From Bacteroidales bacterium UBA7569 (GTDB lineage Bacteria > Bacteroidota > Bacteroidia > Bacteroidales > Paludibacteraceae), in NCBI GenBank assembly GCA_002477945.1, contig DLLF01000014.1, forward strand, positions 71,825-88,518: a stretch of DNA of 16,694 bases, written 5' to 3'. Below, in pieces: positions 1-7,295 of the stretch. Under the pieces are notes generated by a model. That model had not been told where the DNA came from, did no database searches, and saw only the letters and a list, made by a program, of their open reading frames with translations. Position 1 is the stretch's first letter. Each line of letters starts with the position of its first letter. The translations under genes and the position numbers were made by a program.

Positions 1-3
1 TAA

Positions 4-483
4 TCACCTACTCTTGTCAGCAAGATGCAAGGACATTAGATACTTGGTGTTGCGGTCTTCGATAATGATAAAATGGTGAGATTGGTAGAGGGTAAGGGCA
101 GGAGTATTGGTTTTAACAACTTCTAAATTGAGATGCCGAAAGCCTTTCTCTGTTGCCAAGTCAATGGTTTGCTCCAAAAGTTGCTTGCCGTATCCGCAGC
201 CACGATATTGAGGGGCAATGGCGATGTGGGTGATGTAGGCGGTTCGCGTCGCATAGTCGTTCATATAGCATGCGCAGAGACCGACCATTTGGTTAGCAAG
301 ATATGCCTCTATTGTAACGGCATTTGTACGTATTTTTTCTGCAAATTGCTTCAAATCCACTCCGTCAATATGCGTATGGCAAATGCGGAAAAAGGCAAAA
401 ATTTCTTCTGCTGTAAGTTCATCCGTCTTGAAATAGAGCGGCGTAACGGGTTGCTGTGATAGACATTTGTATCCAATCGTCAT
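4..483 (-). CDS. GNAT family N-acetyltransferase (RimI-like)
   Basis: This 159-aa protein has one GNAT fold. The acetyl-CoA pyrophosphate loop is visible as QYRGCGYG at residues 92-99, after the beta strand HIAIAP. The last GNAT motif follows at about residues 121-139 (EVVKTNTPALTLYQSHHF), with the usual Asn and Tyr. Length is normal for the family, and it probably moves an acetyl group from acetyl-CoA to an amine. It is the last complete gene of the minus-strand glycan operon, next to another GNAT and a DegT-fold enzyme, so an amino-sugar substrate is a reasonable inference, but a protein or small-molecule target is possible. The annotated ATG lies 65 nt inside the previous gene. No good internal Met exists before residue 66, and the fold seems to begin near residue 20, so the true start may be a non-ATG codon a little downstream. 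Confidence 0.85.
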   Translation of the reverse strand: MTIGYKCLSQQPVTPLYFKTDELTAEEIFAFFRICHTHIDGVDLKQFAEKIRTNAVTIEAYLANQMVGLCACYMNDYATRTAYITHIAIAPQYRGCGYGKQLLEQTIDLATEKGFRHLNLEVVKTNTPALTLYQSHHFIIIEDRNTKYLMSLHLADKSR

Positions 484-916
484 TTTCTTCTTTTATATCA
501 ATAAAACCAAGTGATTGATATAAACAATGAGCCCTTATATTTGCTTTCCGTACATGGAGGCAGACAGTGTGCAACCGTAGTTGCGAAAAGCCATATTGTA
601 AGATTAGCCGTGAGGCTTGTTTAGCCACTCCCTTTCCCCAATAGGCTTTATCCCCGATGAATATATGGTAAGTAGCAGTGCCATTGTTTATATCTGTTAA
701 ATAGATATTGCCGACGTAGTTACCATTCGCAAGAATGGCACAACGGTACTCGTCCGGATTGACTAGTACTTTCTTCAGCCAATCCAATTCGCACTCGGGG
801 GTAATGGTTTGCGAATACCCCCCCCGTCCTGTAAACTTAAACACTTCGTTGTCGTTGCGCCACTTATACGATGTATAAGCGTCGCTTTCCTGTAAAGGTC
901 TAATTGCTACTTGCAT
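419..916 (-). CDS. GNAT family N-acetyltransferase (RimJ/RimL-like)
   Basis: This 165-aa protein is a single-domain GNAT of the RimJ/RimL type. It opens with the typical IRPLQESDA segment, has the acetyl-CoA loop YWGKGVAKQA at residues 92-101, and ends with HVRKANIRAHCLYQSLGF near residues 121-138. Relatives include enzymes that acylate the amino group of nucleotide-activated 4-amino-4,6-dideoxy sugars, which fits the two DegT-fold enzymes in the operon; the exact substrate cannot be read from sequence. It overlaps the upstream aminotransferase-like gene by 10 nt, suggesting translational coupling, and its last 65 nt overlap the next gene. A run of eight G in the coding strand encodes part of Gly-Arg-Gly-Gly at residues 30-33. 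Slippage there would shift the frame and truncate the enzyme early. Confidence 0.87.
   Translation of the reverse strand: MQVAIRPLQESDAYTSYKWRNDNEVFKFTGRGGYSQTITPECELDWLKKVLVNPDEYRCAILANGNYVGNIYLTDINNGTATYHIFIGDKAYWGKGVAKQASRLILQYGFSQLRLHTVCLHVRKANIRAHCLYQSLGFIDIKEENDDWIQMSITATRYAALFQDG
818..825 (-). repeat. G8 homopolymer tract inside a GNAT gene
   Basis: Eight consecutive C on the plus strand, which read as eight G in the coding strand of the GNAT gene at 419-916. The tract lies in the first fifth of the gene, so a one-base gain or loss would abolish the product. Whether it varies cannot be told from a single sequence. Confidence 0.95.
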
Positions 917-1854
917 ATAATTGAAATTATTCGGTTCATATCATCGCCGTTATACCGTTGGTCAATAGGTATGGGCAGCAGTTTTTGCGTGAGTTGATGC
1001 TCCCACATATTCGGTTGGCACCATGCAAATATATTCTGCCAATACGTTGCCACGAAGATTTTGTTGGCAATTAAATGCTGTCGGAGCAGCATATTTTCGG
1101 AATAGAAAGGATAAACCATAGGCACATCACTAGCATCCAAATGGAAATGTATGTGATTTTGTGTTCCGATAGTCTCATCCAACATTTGATAATTTGCACG
1201 GCGTTGTTGCTTGATAGCCTCATAATCAATACCGCATAGTATTTTTTCCGTTAGGTTCGACATTTTGCGGATAGGATTGTTCTTTAACGCATCATCATTG
1301 TTGCGAAATACTTCATACCCCGCTTCTGCGCCAATGTCTGCACGCATAAGCAAATGCGACATACGTTGATAAGATTGGTCCTGCTCCAATTCTTGGTTCA
1401 ATAGTTGTGTTGTATAAAGATATGCGCCATCCGGCACACCAAAGAATTTTCGAGGAGAATAGAACGTGTCTATTCCCTCTATGGGTTTTGCATAAAACGC
1501 CTGCGCATTATCCACAATCAACTGCGAGCCATACTGCAAAGCAAGACGCTCTACACACCGTTGTTTCAGACCATAGTAGTTTGTATAGAGGAAAGCCTCA
1601 TTGGGTAACAGGTTGTAGGATTTTGCAGGCTCTAACTGTTCATTTATATGATAAAATTCATACAGCACATTGCACTTCTGCAAGGGTTCGAGCATCACTT
1701 CACACGTATAATAGGGAATGTACACTTTCCTGTAACCACGTGCGCGCAGTATATACTCAAAACAATTTCGAGCCGTATTAAGGCGCAAGGCATCCTTGTG
1801 GTAGTGCTCCCCCTTGCGCAACTCCAATTCAAAATATCCTCCAATAGCAGTCAT
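907..1854 (-). CDS. Short DegT/DnrJ-fold PLP-dependent aminotransferase-like protein
   Basis: This 315-aa protein has the landmarks of the DegT/DnrJ/EryC1/StrS aspartate-aminotransferase fold. An Asp that would bind the PLP pyridine nitrogen sits in IVDNAQAF (D115), and a candidate Schiff-base Lys sits in SPRKFFGVPDG (K136). The C-terminal LPIPIDQRYNGDDM (about residues 293-306) resembles the usual DegT ending. It is shorter than typical members (about 360-400 aa) and clearly diverged from the second DegT protein in this operon at 4625-5740. It probably acts on a nucleotide-linked keto sugar, or is a diverged relative with altered chemistry. It overlaps the WbqC-like gene by 4 nt (ATGA) and the downstream GNAT by 10 nt, so the three are probably translated in a coupled way. 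Confidence 0.8.
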   Translation of the reverse strand: MTAIGGYFELELRKGEHYHKDALRLNTARNCFEYILRARGYRKVYIPYYTCEVMLEPLQKCNVLYEFYHINEQLEPAKSYNLLPNEAFLYTNYYGLKQRCVERLALQYGSQLIVDNAQAFYAKPIEGIDTFYSPRKFFGVPDGAYLYTTQLLNQELEQDQSYQRMSHLLMRADIGAEAGYEVFRNNDDALKNNPIRKMSNLTEKILCGIDYEAIKQQRRANYQMLDETIGTQNHIHFHLDASDVPMVYPFYSENMLLRQHLIANKIFVATYWQNIFAWCQPNMWEHQLTQKLLPIPIDQRYNGDDMNRIISIICK

Positions 1855-2540
1855 CGTAACGTATATTGGGTTAGTAGTTGTCGAGTTTGTTCCGGAGAAT
1901 TGAACATCAAGACATCAATGATTGACAAATTGGCAACGAAATCGTTGTTGAATTGGGGGTAACGGATATCGTTGGTTTGCAGGAAATAAAGATTGATGCC
2001 ATCTTGCAAAAACTCCTGTTTATCATATAGCAACTGCCCGCCAATGGCATTGTAGTAGGTATCTGCCCCAAGAATATGACAAATATGCTTGACCTTGTCT
2101 TTACCATGCAGAGTGTTGTCTTTGGAAATAGAAGAAGAGAGAAGTAACTCTGTATGTATATTCCAATAGCCCAAAACAGATTGGAAACTATGCAACATAA
2201 ATTCGCCTAAAGAGCGATTGGGGTAGTTACAAATGCGTTCAAGTAGATCTATGGTCGGTTGGTAATACGGTGCCTTTTTGTAGGCACTCTCCAACATACG
2301 AAAGAACTTGCGGAAATCATCACGAATGGAAATCTCGTTGAATAGTTTGTTCGGACTGGCACCATTGAGCGTAATGGTAAACATGTGCCGTTCGCCATTC
2401 AACAAGATATTATTACGACTAACCCATCCCCCCTTGATATAGTTGACATCATCATACACCACATACTTGTCCACGGCAGCCATCAGTTGCCAATAGCCGA
2501 TGTAGGGCATAAAATAGGGTTGCATTATTCCGAGAGTCAT
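1851..2540 (-). CDS. WbqC-like family protein
   Basis: This 229-aa protein is recognised by its N-terminus: MTLGIMQPYFMPYIGYWQL, followed by DKYVVYDDVNYIKGGW and a segment with WVSRNNIL. These are the hallmark of the WbqC-like family, found in O-antigen and other surface-glycan loci. Length is typical and no signal peptide or membrane segment is visible, so it should be cytoplasmic. Family members are thought to take part in making or modifying unusual sugars; the reaction here is not evident from sequence. It overlaps the downstream aminotransferase-like gene by 4 nt and starts 5 nt after the stop of the 79-aa gene, so it is firmly part of the operon. Confidence 0.9.
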   Translation of the reverse strand: MTLGIMQPYFMPYIGYWQLMAAVDKYVVYDDVNYIKGGWVSRNNILLNGERHMFTITLNGASPNKLFNEISIRDDFRKFFRMLESAYKKAPYYQPTIDLLERICNYPNRSLGEFMLHSFQSVLGYWNIHTELLLSSSISKDNTLHGKDKVKHICHILGADTYYNAIGGQLLYDKQEFLQDGINLYFLQTNDIRYPQFNNDFVANLSIIDVLMFNSPEQTRQLLTQYTLR

Positions 2541-2545
2541 AGCAT

Positions 2546-2785
2546 CTATTTGTTTTTATAATTACGATAGATTTGCTCTAAATTCTGTACAAATAATTCA
2601 TTGGATAATTTGGCAAAATTTTTCTCCAATTGTGAAGCATTGGTATTGTCAATGTCATCGTTATGTGCATCTTTGATAGATGTCAAGATTGCGTGCATTT
2701 CGTCCTCTGTTGGTGATAGAGACACACCATATTTTGCCAACATTGCAGCAAATAGAGTTTCAAATTTTAACCACTTATTAGTCAT
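2546..2785 (-). CDS. Small protein of unknown function (79 aa)
   Basis: I do not recognise this gene. The 79-aa product is acidic to neutral, probably all-helical, with no signal peptide, membrane segment or zinc-binding cysteines. It has about the size of an acyl carrier protein but lacks the DSL phosphopantetheine motif. It lies 22 nt after the DUF4276 gene and 5 nt before the WbqC-like gene. It could belong to the ATPase-Toprim cassette as a third component or immunity factor, or be a glycan-locus protein that flanks the cassette. The tight spacing on both sides and the absence of another frame make it a real gene. Confidence 0.65.
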   Translation of the reverse strand: MTNKWLKFETLFAAMLAKYGVSLSPTEDEMHAILTSIKDAHNDDIDNTNASQLEKNFAKLSNELFVQNLEQIYRNYKNK

Positions 2786-2807
2786 AAAGGAATAGTAAAT
2801 GAGAAAA

Positions 2808-3368
2808 TTAGTGTTGGGCTAAAGCCTCGATTAATGCCTTAAATTCAGAACAATCTGTCTTTAGTTTAGTGGTGTCCAATTTAGGAAATACTCTCACAAA
2901 TTCTCGTACTTTGGTGTAAGTCAAGTGGCTTTTCTGATACAAATCCGACAATAATCCACTTGGTTTCGTAATATTTTCAACATTAAGAGCCTTAAAATTA
3001 GACATATCTATACCCCTTTGCTGCAAAATCTCAGGCTGCGATAATATCCATGCCTCCACTTCTTGTATCATCAAAAATGTATTATCCGACGTTGCGTCTA
3101 TCTTGCGATTAGGTTTTTCATTATTGATAGTGCTACATATAGAAGACTTGTTTGGATTGGCTTCATCTGAATCAAATAATAAATAACGTTTCTCGTCTTT
3201 TCCTACAGGCGTGCTATGAAACTTATCAATAGTTTGATTCTTTCCATCTCCCATAATTATTCTGGGCATATCTCCAGCCAATTCCTTTCGTAATAATTCC
3301 GAAAATGCTTTACGTAAACTTCCATTATCGGTTTCTGAAGTACCTTCTATATAAATTACTTTTTTCAT
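2808..3368 (-). CDS. DUF4276 family Toprim-like protein, partner of an AAA ATPase
   Basis: This 186-aa protein begins with a beta strand ending in an acidic residue (VIYIEGTSE, E8) and then has a DxD motif in RYLLFDSDE (D66, D68). That is the Glu plus Asp-x-Asp layout of a metal-binding Toprim nuclease or nucleotidyl site. EVEAWILSQPE at about residues 103-113 matches the conserved E-x-E-A-W core of the DUF4276/RloB-like group, and the C-terminal pattern with a Cys-x-x-Phe motif also fits. Known relatives are encoded beside RecF/OLD-like ATPases, and related pairs (OLD, PARIS, AbiL-type) act in phage defence. The inferred role is a nuclease effector controlled by the ATPase at 3381-4580, which ends 12 nt upstream. 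The gene is AT-rich compared with the aminotransferase and exporter genes of the operon. Confidence 0.75.
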   Translation of the reverse strand: MKKVIYIEGTSETDNGSLRKAFSELLRKELAGDMPRIIMGDGKNQTIDKFHSTPVGKDEKRYLLFDSDEANPNKSSICSTINNEKPNRKIDATSDNTFLMIQEVEAWILSQPEILQQRGIDMSNFKALNVENITKPSGLLSDLYQKSHLTYTKVREFVRVFPKLDTTKLKTDCSEFKALIEALAQH

Positions 3369-3380
3369 AGCCCTATATTT

Positions 3381-4580
3381 TTAATACACATTTCCTCCTA
3401 AATCTCCATTACGCCACAGATTTCCTGTAGTATATTTTGATGCCCATTCTACAAATTCTGCATCACGAAATGTATTGATGAATGTGGAGTTATCTTCATC
3501 TTTTTCGCATACTAACACATCATCCACAGAAACATTGTTCAAAACGTGTTCACTATGGGTAGAGATGATAAATTGAGTTCCCAACGCAGCATCTTGAATA
3601 TTTTCAACTATCTCATTTATCATATCAGGATGCAGTCCCATTTCAGGTTCATCAATACATACCAAAGCACCACGTTGTGAATTACATATAATTGACAATA
3701 GACATAAATACCTTAAGGTACCATCTGATATATGCGTAACATGAACAGACCTGTCTAACCCTTTCTCGTCCAACATCAACTCGATATTGTTCCCTATGAT
3801 ATTAAAATCAATATCTCTATAATTAGGGTTGATACTACACAAGGACTTTATAATAGAATTGTAATTTTTTTTACTTGTAATCTTTATCCTATTGAGTATT
3901 TGCGGTAAATTTCCCCCATCAAAAGCCAATCTTATGGCAGCAATCGGAAGCATTGGTTTTCGAATACTACTTTGTGCTGTTGTATCAAAATACCCATATA
4001 CAGATATATCTTTTATTGCCTCACGTAATGTGTATATTTGGAAATACCTATCTTTATCCATAACCTGTCCAAATAAAGATTCCGTAGTATTATCCAATTG
4101 ATAATTGACGGAATGCTGTTCCGTTTTTCTTCCTTCTTGAGCATACCCCTTTCCGTCTTTCATTTTGAAATACCAATATGCACATCTACCATTTGATGAT
4201 TTAGTATATAACATTTCTGACAAACTATAATTTTGGGTAGAGGCAACTTTCTTGAAAGCAATTTTATAGTAAATCGGTTCTTGAAAAGAATATCCATACT
4301 TGTGCAATGTCTCAAAATCAAATTGATACTCCAACTCTATTACAGGAGAAGTCTCTGCATTATTACCTCCTGCAAAACACATAGCATCAAATCCTCCCCA
4401 CTGATTCATAATCAAGTCAGTCAAGGAACCATCTACAATAGTTGCCCTTAAGAGCCTTAGTGATTTTATAAAATTAGATTTACCGACTCCATTAATACCT
4501 ACTAGCACATTCAATTGCTTGAGTTCAATGGTAACATCTCTAAAACTAAAGAAGTTTTTCAATACGACAGATTTTATCAT
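3381..4580 (-). CDS. AAA (ABC/RecF/OLD-like) ATPase
   Basis: This 399-aa ATPase has a full ABC-type nucleotide-binding site in one polypeptide. Walker A is GINGVGKS (residues 28-35), the signature-like segment is HISDGTLRYL (about 283-292), Walker B is LVCIDEPEMGLHP (about 306-318), and the switch His is in FIISTHSEHVL (H342). The N-terminal IKSVVLKNFFSF is typical of AAA_15/AAA_21 (OLD, RecF, SMC-like) proteins. It ends with GNLWRNGDLGG, an ending common in such stand-alone defence ATPases. There is no C-terminal Toprim domain; that function is supplied in trans by the next gene. Inference: a sensor or motor ATPase of a two-gene defence cassette. It starts 44 nt after the aminotransferase stop codon, and I see no consensus promoter in the gap, so it is probably co-transcribed or uses a promoter inside the upstream gene. 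Confidence 0.85.
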   Translation of the reverse strand: MIKSVVLKNFFSFRDVTIELKQLNVLVGINGVGKSNFIKSLRLLRATIVDGSLTDLIMNQWGGFDAMCFAGGNNAETSPVIELEYQFDFETLHKYGYSFQEPIYYKIAFKKVASTQNYSLSEMLYTKSSNGRCAYWYFKMKDGKGYAQEGRKTEQHSVNYQLDNTTESLFGQVMDKDRYFQIYTLREAIKDISVYGYFDTTAQSSIRKPMLPIAAIRLAFDGGNLPQILNRIKITSKKNYNSIIKSLCSINPNYRDIDFNIIGNNIELMLDEKGLDRSVHVTHISDGTLRYLCLLSIICNSQRGALVCIDEPEMGLHPDMINEIVENIQDAALGTQFIISTHSEHVLNNVSVDDVLVCEKDEDNSTFINTFRDAEFVEWASKYTTGNLWRNGDLGGNVY

Positions 4581-4624
4581 AGATTTTATTTTTCAATTAT
4601 AACACTAAACTTACAACATAAATT

Positions 4625-5740
4625 CTACAGAATTGATTCCAATACTCTTTCCACCTCGTTGTCCGTGAGGGCGTGGTGCATAGGGAGGCAGATGACTTGT
4701 GAGGCGAGGCGATTGGCTATGGGGAGGTTTGCTTCATCTGCACTCGGATAGGTTCTGTAGGGTTCGAAGGCTGTTATGAGAGGATAGAAATATCGGCGAC
4801 CTAATACATTCTGCGTTTTCATAAACTCGTACAAAGCATCACGGGTCATACGGTAGTCGTCAGTCACCAGAATAGGGAAATAGGAATAGTTCCACCTGAA
4901 GGTTGGATTGATTTCGTAAGGGAACAGTTCTATTCCTTTTACATCTTTGAGGGCTTCCACGTACTTTTCGGCAACCCGCTTGCGGGCTGCAATGGCAGCA
5001 TCCACCTGACGCATATTGAGCAGACCATAGGCCGCACGCATCTCGTCCATCTTGGAGTTGATGCCCGGTGCAACAACCGTAGTCTCACCACGAAAGCCGA
5101 AGTTCTTCAGGTTGTCCACATCGTACTTCATTTCCGCACTATGGACGACAATGGCACCACCTTCAACGGTGTTGTACACCTTGGTGGCATGAAAACTCAA
5201 TGTGCTGATGTCGCCCCATTCGAGGACAGGACGTCCTTTGTACGTAACACCGAAAGCATGGGCAGCATCATAGATGACTTTGAGATTATGTTTTCGGGCG
5301 ATGGCATCAATGGCTTCCACATCACACGGACAGCCATAGACATGAACGGGCATAATGGCAACCGTTTTGTCTGTGATAGCGGCTTCTATCTTGGAGGGGT
5401 CTATATTGCCATTCTCCGGCAGGACATCCACAAAGACGGGTGTCAGTTTGTTCCACCATATAGAATGGGTGGTTGCCACAAATGAATATGGCGTAGTTAT
5501 GACTTCACCCTCCGTAATGCCAAACGCCTGCAAAGCAGTGATGAGCGGAAGGGTGCCGTTGGTGAATAACGAAAGGTATTCTACACCGAGATAATCCGTC
5601 AGTGCTTGCTCCAACTGCTGATGATAGTAGCCATTGTTGGTAATCCACTTGCGAGACCAGATGTCTTGCAGGAGTTGGGTATATTCCTTCAAGTCAGGAA
5701 GGAGGGGGGAAGTAACTGTTATTTGATTATCGGTATTCAT
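4625..5740 (-). CDS. DegT/DnrJ/EryC1/StrS family sugar aminotransferase
   Basis: This is a 371-aa PLP-dependent sugar aminotransferase of normal family length. The PLP Asp is in IYDAAHAFG (D158) and the Schiff-base Lys is in LSFHATKVYNTVEGGA (K187). The His-Ala-Thr-Lys context is shared with enzymes that make 4-amino-4,6-dideoxy or 3-amino sugars from dTDP-linked keto sugars. The likely reaction is glutamate-dependent transamination of a nucleotide-linked keto sugar in the cytoplasm. The reading frame stays open to 5923, but the ATG at 5738-5740 is the better start: it overlaps the exporter stop codon as ATGA, and the protein then begins with MNTDNQITVTSP as expected for the family. The upstream extension is out-of-frame exporter sequence. 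Confidence 0.92.
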   Translation of the reverse strand: MNTDNQITVTSPLLPDLKEYTQLLQDIWSRKWITNNGYYHQQLEQALTDYLGVEYLSLFTNGTLPLITALQAFGITEGEVITTPYSFVATTHSIWWNKLTPVFVDVLPENGNIDPSKIEAAITDKTVAIMPVHVYGCPCDVEAIDAIARKHNLKVIYDAAHAFGVTYKGRPVLEWGDISTLSFHATKVYNTVEGGAIVVHSAEMKYDVDNLKNFGFRGETTVVAPGINSKMDEMRAAYGLLNMRQVDAAIAARKRVAEKYVEALKDVKGIELFPYEINPTFRWNYSYFPILVTDDYRMTRDALYEFMKTQNVLGRRYFYPLITAFEPYRTYPSADEANLPIANRLASQVICLPMHHALTDNEVERVLESIL

Positions 5741-7023
5741 TTGAGTTTCACTTCTGTATAGTTGAATTGCGGCGTGATGTCGCCGGGTTCTTTTCCCATC
5801 CAACCACCAATCTCGATGGCTTTGTTGGCAATGGTAAATGAGATAATATCCTGTGCATAAGCAAGAGAATAAGTATTGTTGGTTTGCACAATAGGCAAAA
5901 AGTCCAATGAGAAGGTTCCCCAATTGAAAAAGTTACCCGGAATTTGGCATATCTGCTCATACTCTCCTGTTTCGTGGTGTCTGTCATAGCAACGCCCGCC
6001 ACCAGAAGTAGAGAAAAGACGTTCTCCTTGCTCGTTTTTCAAATGCAGCGTAATCCAGAACTTGTTATATGCTTTGGTTAGACGATAACGTATAACGATT
6101 TCCAAATCGTCTGTCATGCGCATCACGTCGGTATAATCGCCTCCTTTAGGGCGGACACCAATCTCCAATAACTCAAAGCCATAGCCCTTATATTGAGGTT
6201 CCGACCACGACTTATGATTATCTATTGCACTATCACCACGGAGGTAATGGGTTACGATGGGGTCGATGTCGCCTTGGTCGAAGAGTTGTCCGTTCTGAAG
6301 AATGATGCCGTGTTTGCAAAGGCTCTTGACGCTAGTCATATTGTGGGAGACGAAGAGGACGGTGCGGCCTTCGCCGTGGGAGATGTCCTGCATCTTGCCG
6401 ATGGCTTTCTTTTGGAACTCCGCGTCGCCGACAGCCAAGACTTCGTCCACTACCAAGATTTCGGGATCCAAATGGGCAGCCACAGCAAAGCCCAAACGAA
6501 CCATCATACCAGAACTATAACGTTTGACGGGGGTATCAAGGTATCGTTCACAACCGGAGAAAGCAACGATTTCATCGAGTTTGGAGGTGATTTCCTGTTT
6601 GGTCATACCGAGGATGGCACCATTCATATAGATGTTCTCACGACCTGTCATCTCGCTATGGAAACCCGTACCTACTTCCAACAGTGAGGCTATGCGTCCG
6701 CGAGCACGAATAGAGCCTGTGGTAGGGGCAGTAACCTTACTAAGGAGTTTAAGGAGCGTGGATTTGCCTGCACCGTTCTTGCCGATGATGCCGACTACAT
6801 CGCCCTGCTCAACCTTGAAATCAATGTCGCGTAATGCCCAGACGTATTCGGAATTGCCCTTGGAGGCACGGTCGTTGACCTCGCCGATTTTCAGATAGGG
6901 GTCCTCACGGCGCAGGATGCTGGTCTGGAACCAACGGTCAAGGTCGTGGGCGATAGTGCCTGTGGAGACTACCCCCAGGCGGTATTGTTTGCTGACGTGA
7001 TTAAATTCTATTGCGGTTGCCAT
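5737..7023 (-). CDS. wzt: Wzt-like ABC transporter ATP-binding protein for surface polysaccharide export
   Basis: This 428-aa protein has an N-terminal ABC ATPase and a C-terminal glycan-recognition domain, as in Wzt of O-antigen exporters. Walker A is GKNGAGKST (residues 81-89), the signature is YSSGMMVRLGFA (169-180), Walker B is ILVVDE (189-194), and the switch His is H227 in FVSHNM. The insert ahead of Walker A (about residues 20-60) and the GTGFHSEMTGREN segment are typical of the polysaccharide/teichoic-acid export branch. Residues about 270-428 are beta-rich and match a Wzt C-terminal domain, which in known systems binds the modified non-reducing end of the polymer. It would power export of lipid-linked glycan across the inner membrane. 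It is the first gene after the promoter; the partner permease Wzm, usually adjacent, is not seen in this window. Confidence 0.92.
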   Translation of the reverse strand: MATAIEFNHVSKQYRLGVVSTGTIAHDLDRWFQTSILRREDPYLKIGEVNDRASKGNSEYVWALRDIDFKVEQGDVVGIIGKNGAGKSTLLKLLSKVTAPTTGSIRARGRIASLLEVGTGFHSEMTGRENIYMNGAILGMTKQEITSKLDEIVAFSGCERYLDTPVKRYSSGMMVRLGFAVAAHLDPEILVVDEVLAVGDAEFQKKAIGKMQDISHGEGRTVLFVSHNMTSVKSLCKHGIILQNGQLFDQGDIDPIVTHYLRGDSAIDNHKSWSEPQYKGYGFELLEIGVRPKGGDYTDVMRMTDDLEIVIRYRLTKAYNKFWITLHLKNEQGERLFSTSGGGRCYDRHHETGEYEQICQIPGNFFNWGTFSLDFLPIVQTNNTYSLAYAQDIISFTIANKAIEIGGWMGKEPGDITPQFNYTEVKLK

Positions 7024-7138
7024 TAGTTACTTATATATAATTTATTCCAAGAGAGTTACAACAGACGTATTACCCTGAATTCAGTGTATCAATTACCGGA
7101 TATTACCCTCCAACGATTCTACGTATAACATAACGGCG

Positions 7139-7168
7139 TAAAATTACGCATTTATTTTGAAATACAAA
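7139..7168 (-). promoter_or_regulatory. Predicted promoter of the glycan operon
   Basis: On the minus strand, TTTG (7168-7165) is followed after 18 nt by TAATTTTA (7146-7139). This matches the Bacteroidetes TTTG / TAnnTTTG promoter with one mismatch at the final base and a slightly short spacer. Transcription would start near 7132, giving a leader of about 110 nt before the exporter ATG. It lies just downstream of the terminator at 7177-7226, as expected for a new transcription unit. The leader has two copies of TATTACCCT (7068-7076 and 7101-7109) and a palindrome CTGAATTCAG (7075-7084). Confidence 0.55.
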
Positions 7169-7176
7169 AACAGCAA

Positions 7177-7226
7177 GTACGACTCATTGGCGGAATAGAT
7201 TGCGTATCCCGCCAATGAGTCTGTAC
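7177..7226 (-). terminator. Strong intrinsic terminator hairpin after the five-gene envelope operon
   Basis: The arms 7177-7193 and 7209-7226 form a 17-bp stem (13 bp GACTCATTGGCGG plus 4 bp GTAC) with a single bulged base and a 15-nt loop. On the minus strand the stem is followed by a T-rich run (TTGCTGTTTTTG). It sits 70 nt after the last gene of the operon, so it probably ends that transcript and isolates it from the glycan operon. The plus-strand flank is less T-rich. Confidence 0.8.
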
Positions 7227-7295
7227 GTTTAAGGAATTCGGATCTTGTTCTCTCGTTGAGGTCGGCTTGAGGTTCCGATGAGGGGTCGTACTCCA

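Noticed and set aside
2546..2785. Acyl carrier protein assignment for the 79-aa protein
   Set aside because: Size fits, but the DSL phosphopantetheine attachment motif is absent.
5741..5923. Upstream extension of the DegT aminotransferase frame
   Set aside because: It overlaps the exporter gene in another frame and lacks family similarity; the ATGA-coupled start at 5740 is better.
6193..6687. A 164-codon plus-strand frame opposite the Wzt-like gene
   Set aside because: It is antisense to the ATPase core, whose motifs prove the minus-strand frame.
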